This document shows positions 63,981 through 64,000 of a stretch of 64,000 nucleotides of DNA, piece by piece (within the stretch, counting starts at the first letter, position 1; every line of letters begins with the position of its first letter). Position numbers and translations under genes: made by a program. The stretch is from an uncultured Lachnospiraceae bacterium (GTDB taxonomy: Bacteria; Bacillota; Clostridia; Lachnospirales; Lachnospiraceae): contig CABSCP010000023.1 of NCBI GenBank assembly GCA_902476265.1, positions 9,421 to 73,420 of the forward strand, written 5' to 3'. The notes beneath the pieces are model-generated. The model was given only the letters and a program-made list of their open reading frames with translations. It was not told where the DNA came from and did no database searches.

Positions 63981-64000
63981 ATGGTAGAAGTAACGATTTT
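63981..64000 (+). CDS. Start of a further element gene, cut by the window end
   Basis: ATG 63981 follows GAAGGAAAAATCA and opens a frame (MVEVTI) that runs off the window. Nothing more can be said about the product. Confidence 0.4.

Larger units (their letters stand above)
59675..64000. mobile_element. Left part of an integrated element (prophage or integrative element) in tRNA-Lys
   Basis: The region begins at a 3' fragment of tRNA-Lys and carries a tyrosine integrase, a CI-type repressor with divergent early promoter, an excisionase-like small protein and several very small phage-type genes. The stretch 61.9-63.2 kb is visibly more A/T-rich than the flanking chromosome. The tRNA orientation places the reconstituted full tRNA at the right end, outside the window. 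No structural, conjugation or replication genes are inside the window, so prophage and integrative conjugative element cannot be told apart. Confidence 0.78.

Noticed and set aside
1..64000. CRISPR arrays or rRNA genes
   Set aside because: No regularly spaced direct repeats of CRISPR type and no rRNA-like stretches were noticed in reading the window; a dedicated search was not possible.

Overview
The window looks like a chromosome segment of an anaerobic Clostridia bacterium, most likely a gut Lachnospiraceae. The basis is the mix of families: GH3/GH2 glycosidases, AgrA/AgrC-like LytTR and GHKL regulators, a GlpA/FAD/DUF1667 oxidoreductase trio, a glycyl radical enzyme with its activase, PadR/HAAS and BlaI/BlaR1 pairs, and strong AGGAGG ribosome binding sites with consensus sigma-A promoters. 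No rRNA, intact tRNA or CRISPR array was seen. The species cannot be named from the sequence alone.

Layout. 0-13 kb is housekeeping and small regulatory units: a sugar-isomerase-like TIM barrel, a YtrA-type GntR/ABC exporter operon with a palindromic operator, an ABC-F ATPase, a gamma-carbonic anhydrase-like protein with an AlkD-like repair protein, a stand-alone LytTR/DUF3021 pair and a LytTR/GHKL two-component system. 13-19 kb is a three-gene operon of two GH3 glycosidases around a GtrA membrane protein; one GH3 is circularly permuted and membrane anchored. 19-34 kb holds a diguanylate cyclase, two overlapping HD proteins, an RlmI-like methyltransferase, a large GH2 beta-galactosidase, BlaI/BlaR1 genes with tandem operators, an M42 peptidase, PadR/HAAS genes and a YgjP-like metallopeptidase. 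34-39 kb is a six-gene redox operon (aldo/keto reductase, GlpA-like oxidase, FAD/NAD oxidoreductase, DUF1667, HAD phosphatase, GNAT). 39-42 kb is an overlapping FtsH-MarR-TauE/SafE operon.

43-59.5 kb is the most interesting part: two divergent operons that look like one catabolic system. Leftward are a glycyl radical enzyme, its activase, two sugar ABC permeases and an iron alcohol dehydrogenase. Rightward are the matching solute-binding lipoprotein, a GntR/FCD regulator, an esterase or lactonase, an IlvD/EDD-type dehydratase, an SDR, an acylating acetaldehyde dehydrogenase, a 4-hydroxy-2-oxovalerate-type aldolase, a second iron alcohol dehydrogenase and a sorbitol-dehydrogenase-like enzyme. 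A 15-bp operator occurs in inverted orientation at both promoters. The parts suggest uptake of a sugar or sugar derivative, radical dehydration or cleavage, formation of a 2-keto-3-deoxy acid, and aldol cleavage to pyruvate plus an aldehyde that is captured as acyl-CoA. No microcompartment shell genes accompany it. The substrate is unknown.

From about 59.7 kb to the window end is the left part of an integrated element: a 3' fragment of tRNA-Lys(CUU) as attachment site, a tyrosine integrase, a secreted protein with two tandem repeat domains behind a LytTR remnant, an SOS-box-like site, a CI-type repressor with a divergent consensus promoter and operator, and a string of very small phage-type genes. 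The right end of the element is outside the window.
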